In this document: piece after piece, positions 6,255 to 8,566 of the stretch | Layout of the letters: every line of letters starts with the position of its first letter | Position numbering within the stretch: the stretch's first letter is position 1 | Source: Myxococcales bacterium | GTDB taxonomy: Bacteria; Myxococcota; Bradymonadia; UBA7976; UBA1532 | Direction of reading: 5' to 3' | Assembly (NCBI GenBank): GCA_020430675.1 | Contig: JAGQJJ010000127.1 | Location: forward strand, 1-8,566 | Length of the DNA stretch: 8,566 bases | Made by a program: the position numbers and the translations under genes | Notes under the pieces: generated by a model | Databases searched by the model: none | What the model was told of the DNA's origin: nothing | What the model saw: only the letters and a program-made list of their open reading frames with translations

Positions 6255-7412
6255 TCAGCGGGTCGCGGGCCAGGGCGGCGCGGCCCGCAATCGCTGGTAC
6301 AGATCGGCCAGCCGCGCGGCGACCGCGGCGGGCGTGTGGTGCTGGCGCAGATGGGCCAGGCCGCACGCGCGCCGGGCGGCGGCGGCTTCGGGCGCCTCTT
6401 CAAGCGCCTCGGTCAACGCATCCAGCCACGCCGGGCGATCGCCGGGCGGGGCAAAGCGCAGGAACGCGCCGTCCGGGTCGATGCCGCGGCAGCCGGGGAT
6501 GTCGGAGACCACCGCCGGGCAACCGCAGGCCACGGCCTCGCGCACGCTGCGGGGCGATCCCTCAAAGAGCGACGGGAACACAAAGACATCGGCCCGCCAG
6601 TACAGGTCGAGCAGCGCCTCGCGGGGCAGCTTGCCCGGCAGATGCAGCGCGGCGCCGAGGCCACTCTTTGCGGCGGCTGAGGCCAGCCAATCGCGCTCCC
6701 ACGGCACGACGTTTCCCACCAGATGGGCCTGCAGGCCCGGCCAGCGCGCCTGGAGCAACGGCAGCACGTCGAGCAGCAGGTCGATGCCTTTGTTTCGCCA
6801 CACGGTGCCGGTGAACAGCACCAGCGGTGCGCCGCTGCGCGGGCCGTCGCCGGGCGTGAAGCGGGTCAGGTCCAGCTCGGAGGGCAGCCACTCGATGCGT
6901 TCGCGGGGCACGCCAAGCGCCATCACGTCGGCCTCGTGGCCGGGGCCGAGCACCAGCGTGCGGTCGGCCATCGGGCAGACGCGAGCGTCGCGCCACAGGC
7001 AGATCACGCGCTGGGCGAGGTAGCTGGGGCCCTGGTCGAAGCCGCGCGGGCGCACGCGGTCGAACCAACCGCGGTTGGTGGTGTAGAGCGTATTGACCAG
7101 CCGGAAGCGACGCTTCGGATCGGCGCCGTGGGCCTGGAAGAAGCCGGCGAGGTGGCCGAAGGTGTCGTGCACGACGTCGAGCGCGCCGGTGCGCACGCGG
7201 TCGTCGAGCCAGCGCGCCGCGCGTCGTTTGAAGCGGTCATTGCCCAGCGCCACCACCCGCAAACCGGGCGCGGCCGCCGCTTCGGCGCGCAGGGCGTCGG
7301 GCAGGGCGTCGGTCAGGAGCCAGAGTTCAGCGAGCTGCGCCGCCAACGCGCAGAGCATGCGGAAGCGGTCGGCGTAGCTGCTCAGGTCGAGCAGGTTGAT
7401 CGCGGCGCGCAC
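6255..7412 (-). CDS. GT-B fold glycosyltransferase, GT4-like (group 1)
   Basis: From the GTG at 7412 the product has 385 residues, normal for this class. The N-terminal half begins (M)RAAINLLDLSSYADRFRML, a typical first strand and helix of an acceptor-binding Rossmann domain, and contains VVHDTFGHLAG (about 80-90). The C-terminal nucleotide-sugar-binding half starts at LVLFTGTVWRNKGIDLLLDV (about 197-216), where Lys208 occupies the position of the conserved phosphate-binding Lys. It carries the EX7E motif (FEGSPRSVREAVACGCP, Glu284 and Glu292) followed by VVSDIPG. These features indicate a retaining sugar transferase acting in the cytoplasm on a lipid, polysaccharide or small-molecule acceptor; donor and acceptor cannot be read from sequence. 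An in-frame ATG at 7532 would add 40 residues rich in Arg, Cys and His with no family resemblance. Neither start has a clear Shine-Dalgarno sequence, and I prefer GTG because the fold begins there. The gene stands alone, convergent with the lipoprotein and divergent from the thiolase. Confidence 0.87.
   Translation of the reverse strand: MRAAINLLDLSSYADRFRMLCALAAQLAELWLLTDALPDALRAEAAAAPGLRVVALGNDRFKRRAARWLDDRVRTGALDVVHDTFGHLAGFFQAHGADPKRRFRLVNTLYTTNRGWFDRVRPRGFDQGPSYLAQRVICLWRDARVCPMADRTLVLGPGHEADVMALGVPRERIEWLPSELDLTRFTPGDGPRSGAPLVLFTGTVWRNKGIDLLLDVLPLLQARWPGLQAHLVGNVVPWERDWLASAAAKSGLGAALHLPGKLPREALLDLYWRADVFVFPSLFEGSPRSVREAVACGCPAVVSDIPGCRGIDPDGAFLRFAPPGDRPAWLDALTEALEEAPEAAAARRACGLAHLRQHHTPAAVAARLADLYQRLRAAPPWPATR
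6265..6288. terminator. GC-rich hairpin at the convergent gene ends (possible terminator without a T run)
   Basis: GCGGGCC (6265-6271) and GGCCCGC (6282-6288) form a perfect 7-base-pair stem with a 10-base loop. It lies 13 bases after the lipoprotein stop and inside the last codons of the opposing glycosyltransferase. The place fits a transcript end for the plus strand, but there is no T tract after the stem, and chance stems are common at this GC content. Confidence 0.3.
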
Positions 7413-7493
7413 CGCGTCAGCCCGCTCGCGGCGCGCGGTGAAATGACAGCGGTGCGCAAGCCCGTTGATTCCCAAAGCGCGCTGGACGCGGCA

Positions 7494-7554
7494 TCGCGGG
7501 CAAGGCCGAGAGCGGAGGCGATGCCAAAGCATCGTCGAGCGGCCAAGCCCGCGA
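7494..7554. repeat. Long imperfect hairpin in the divergent control region
   Basis: The outer arms TCGCGGGC (7494-7501) and GCCCGCGA (7547-7554) pair over 8 bases. After an AA/AA mismatch, GGCC (7504-7507) pairs with GGCC (7541-7544). After an asymmetric internal loop, CGATGC (7519-7524) pairs with GCATCG (7529-7534) around a CAAA loop. In total 18 pairs fold into one nested structure. It lies upstream of both divergent genes: 148 bases before the thiolase ATG, and within the leader (or first codons) of the glycosyltransferase. An RNA from either strand could fold the same way. The role is unknown: a leader structure, a binding site for a dimeric regulator, or a copy of a dispersed palindromic repeat. 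Confidence 0.5.
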
Positions 7555-7647
7555 CCCGACGGGGCGCAGGCCGGTCGCGCAGCGACGGAACGCCGCCAGC
7601 GACGTCGCGGACAAGCGCGACGGGGTCAACGGCGCCGCGCACTGCTG

Positions 7648-7653
7648 TATAGT
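7648..7653 (+). promoter_or_regulatory. Candidate -10 box for the thiolase gene
   Basis: TATAGT is a five-of-six match to TATAAT and stands out in a region almost without A/T runs. It is preceded by CTG and lies 48 bases before the thiolase ATG, leaving a leader of about 40 bases. The corresponding -35 position (GTCAAC at 7625-7630, 17-base spacer) is a poor match to TTGACA, so either the promoter is weak or activated, or the match is chance. Confidence 0.4.
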
Positions 7654-7662
7654 CACCCTTCC

Positions 7663-7685
7663 GCGCGGTGGCGCACGCGCCGCGC
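7663..7685 (+). promoter_or_regulatory. Small hairpin in the thiolase leader, just before its ribosome binding site
   Basis: GCGCGG (7663-7668) pairs with CCGCGC (7680-7685), and the stem can be extended inward by a T-G and a G-C pair. It would sit near the 5' end of a transcript starting about 7660 and ends 5 bases before GAGGAG (7691-7696), the ribosome binding site, leaving that site unpaired. It may stabilise the mRNA or be incidental to the high GC content. Confidence 0.3.
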
Positions 7686-7701
7686 TCGATGAGGAGCCCC
7701 G

Positions 7702-8566
7702 ATGAGCAAGACGCTGCCCCGAGAGCTGGTCTTCCTGGCCGCGCGCCGCACGGCGTTCGGCACCTTCAACGGCGCGCTGGAGAGCCAGAGCGCGACCGAC
7801 CTCGCGGTGCACGCCGCAAACGCGGCGCTGGCCCAGAGCGGCGTGCCGGCCGATGCGGTCGACCACGTGGTCTTCGGCAACGTGCTGCAGACCTCGGCCG
7901 ACGCCATCTACCTCGCCCGCCACGTCGGCCTGCGCGCCGGCCTGCCCGACCGGGTGCCCGCGGTCACGGTCAACCGGCTCTGCGGCTCGGGCTTCGAGGC
8001 CATCACCGCCGGCGCCCGCGAGATTCTGCTCGGCGACGCCGAGGTGGTGCTGGTTGGCGGCACCGAGTCGATGAGCCAGGCGCCGCATGTCGTGCGCGGG
8101 GCGCGCAAGGGCCTGCGCTTCGGCCAGCAGCCGGCGCTCGAAGACTCGCTGTGGAGCGCGCTCACCGACAGCTATACCGGCCTGCCCATGGCGATCACCG
8201 CTGAGAACCTCGCCGCGCAGTACAACATCTCGCGCGCCGCCTGCGACGAGTACGCGCTGCGCAGCCAGCAGGCGTGGAAGGCCGCGGCTGACGCCGGGCG
8301 CTTCGACGACGAGATCGCCCCGCTCACCCTGCCCTCGCGCAAGGGCCCGGTCGTCTTCTCGGTTGACGAGCACCCGCGCCCCACGAGCGATGTCGCCGGC
8401 CTGGCCAAGCTGCCCCCGGTGTTCAAGAAGGACGGCGTGGTCACCGCCGGCAACGCCAGCGGCATCTGCGACGGCGCGGCGGCCCTGGTGATCGCCACCA
8501 GCAGCTACGCCGAGGAGAAGGGGCTCACCCCCATCGGCCGGCTGGTGCAGTGGGGCGTGGCGGGGG
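7702..8566 (+). CDS. Acetyl-CoA C-acyltransferase (3-ketoacyl-CoA thiolase), N-terminal part; 3' end outside the window
   Basis: The first 288 residues are present; the family is about 390-400 long. Thiolases cleave 3-ketoacyl-CoA with CoA in beta-oxidation, or condense acetyl-CoA in the reverse direction. The start of the fold is RRTAFGTFNGAL (15-26). The nucleophilic Cys94 lies in NRLCGSGFEAI, and GGTESMSQAP (119-128) is the second thiolase signature. The CoA-binding loop region and the TAENLAAQYNISRAACDEYA segment (166-185) follow, then FKKDGVVTAGNASGICDGAAAL (241-262). The catalytic His and second Cys, expected near residues 350 and 380, lie beyond the window. The ATG has GAGGAG (7691-7696) 5 bases upstream. 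The detailed wording is nearer to the mitochondrial ACAA2 type than to FadA of enterobacteria, by my recollection of those sequences. Cys256 (SGICDG) replaces the Asn, Ser or Ala usual there. Chain-length preference (AtoB-like or FadA-like) cannot be settled. Confidence 0.93.
   Translation, partial: MSKTLPRELVFLAARRTAFGTFNGALESQSATDLAVHAANAALAQSGVPADAVDHVVFGNVLQTSADAIYLARHVGLRAGLPDRVPAVTVNRLCGSGFEAITAGAREILLGDAEVVLVGGTESMSQAPHVVRGARKGLRFGQQPALEDSLWSALTDSYTGLPMAITAENLAAQYNISRAACDEYALRSQQAWKAAADAGRFDDEIAPLTLPSRKGPVVFSVDEHPRPTSDVAGLAKLPPVFKKDGVVTAGNASGICDGAAALVIATSSYAEEKGLTPIGRLVQWGVAG

Noticed and set aside
6723..7652. 309-codon open frame on the plus strand opposite the glycosyltransferase
   Set aside because: It is complementary to a clear GT-B protein with an EX7E motif, and its own translation shows no fold or motif.
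7413..7701. Mobile element or attachment site in the divergent intergenic region
   Set aside because: There is no transposase remnant, target duplication or tRNA end; the inverted structure is better described as a hairpin.
7417..8373. 318-codon open frame on the minus strand opposite the thiolase
   Set aside because: The plus strand encodes a thiolase with its catalytic cysteine signature; the minus frame is featureless.

Overview
The window is GC-rich (by eye roughly 70%), densely coded DNA from a Gram-negative bacterium: there are Sec signal peptides, a clear lipoprotein signal and strong GGAGG-type ribosome binding sites. The gene content (a complete Bat gene string, Pre-Peptidase C-terminal (PPC)-like domains, a Lys/Ala-linker lipoprotein and a beta-oxidation type thiolase close to the mitochondrial enzyme) fits a Myxococcota or Bradymonadales-like deltaproteobacterial lineage. 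That placement is inference; nothing here is a taxonomic marker.

Positions 1-5409 hold the downstream part of a Bat (Bacteroides aerotolerance) operon in the classical order batA (3' end only), batB, batC, batD, batE. Every junction is a start/stop overlap of 1 or 4 bases (TGATG, ATGA, TGATG, ATGA), and each start has a purine-rich Shine-Dalgarno sequence inside the preceding gene, so the set looks translationally coupled. The products are two membrane-anchored von Willebrand A (VWA) proteins (BatA, BatB), a periplasmic TPR protein (BatC), a large exported protein anchored by one C-terminal helix (BatD), and a TPR/two-helix/SH3-like protein (BatE). They probably form an envelope complex; the MoxR ATPase and DUF58 partners usual for this locus would lie upstream of the window. 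The most unusual member is BatC, which carries two tandem PPC-like modules, each with its own cysteine pair, between the TPR part and the usual Gln/Asp-rich tail.

Positions 5496-6251 encode a lipoprotein of unrecognised family, separated from batE by 86 bases and with its own strong ribosome binding site. It meets, tail to tail with a 3-base gap, a minus-strand GT-B fold (GT4-like) glycosyltransferase (6255 to about 7412). The roughly 290 bases from 7413 to 7701 are the divergent control region. It holds a 61-base imperfect hairpin, a candidate -10 box and a small 5'-leader hairpin. Downstream, on the plus strand, is the first two thirds of a thiolase (7702 to the window end).

No RNA genes, insertion sequences, CRISPR arrays or phage genes are visible. 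Many long open frames on the opposite strand and in alternative frames are by-products of high GC content.
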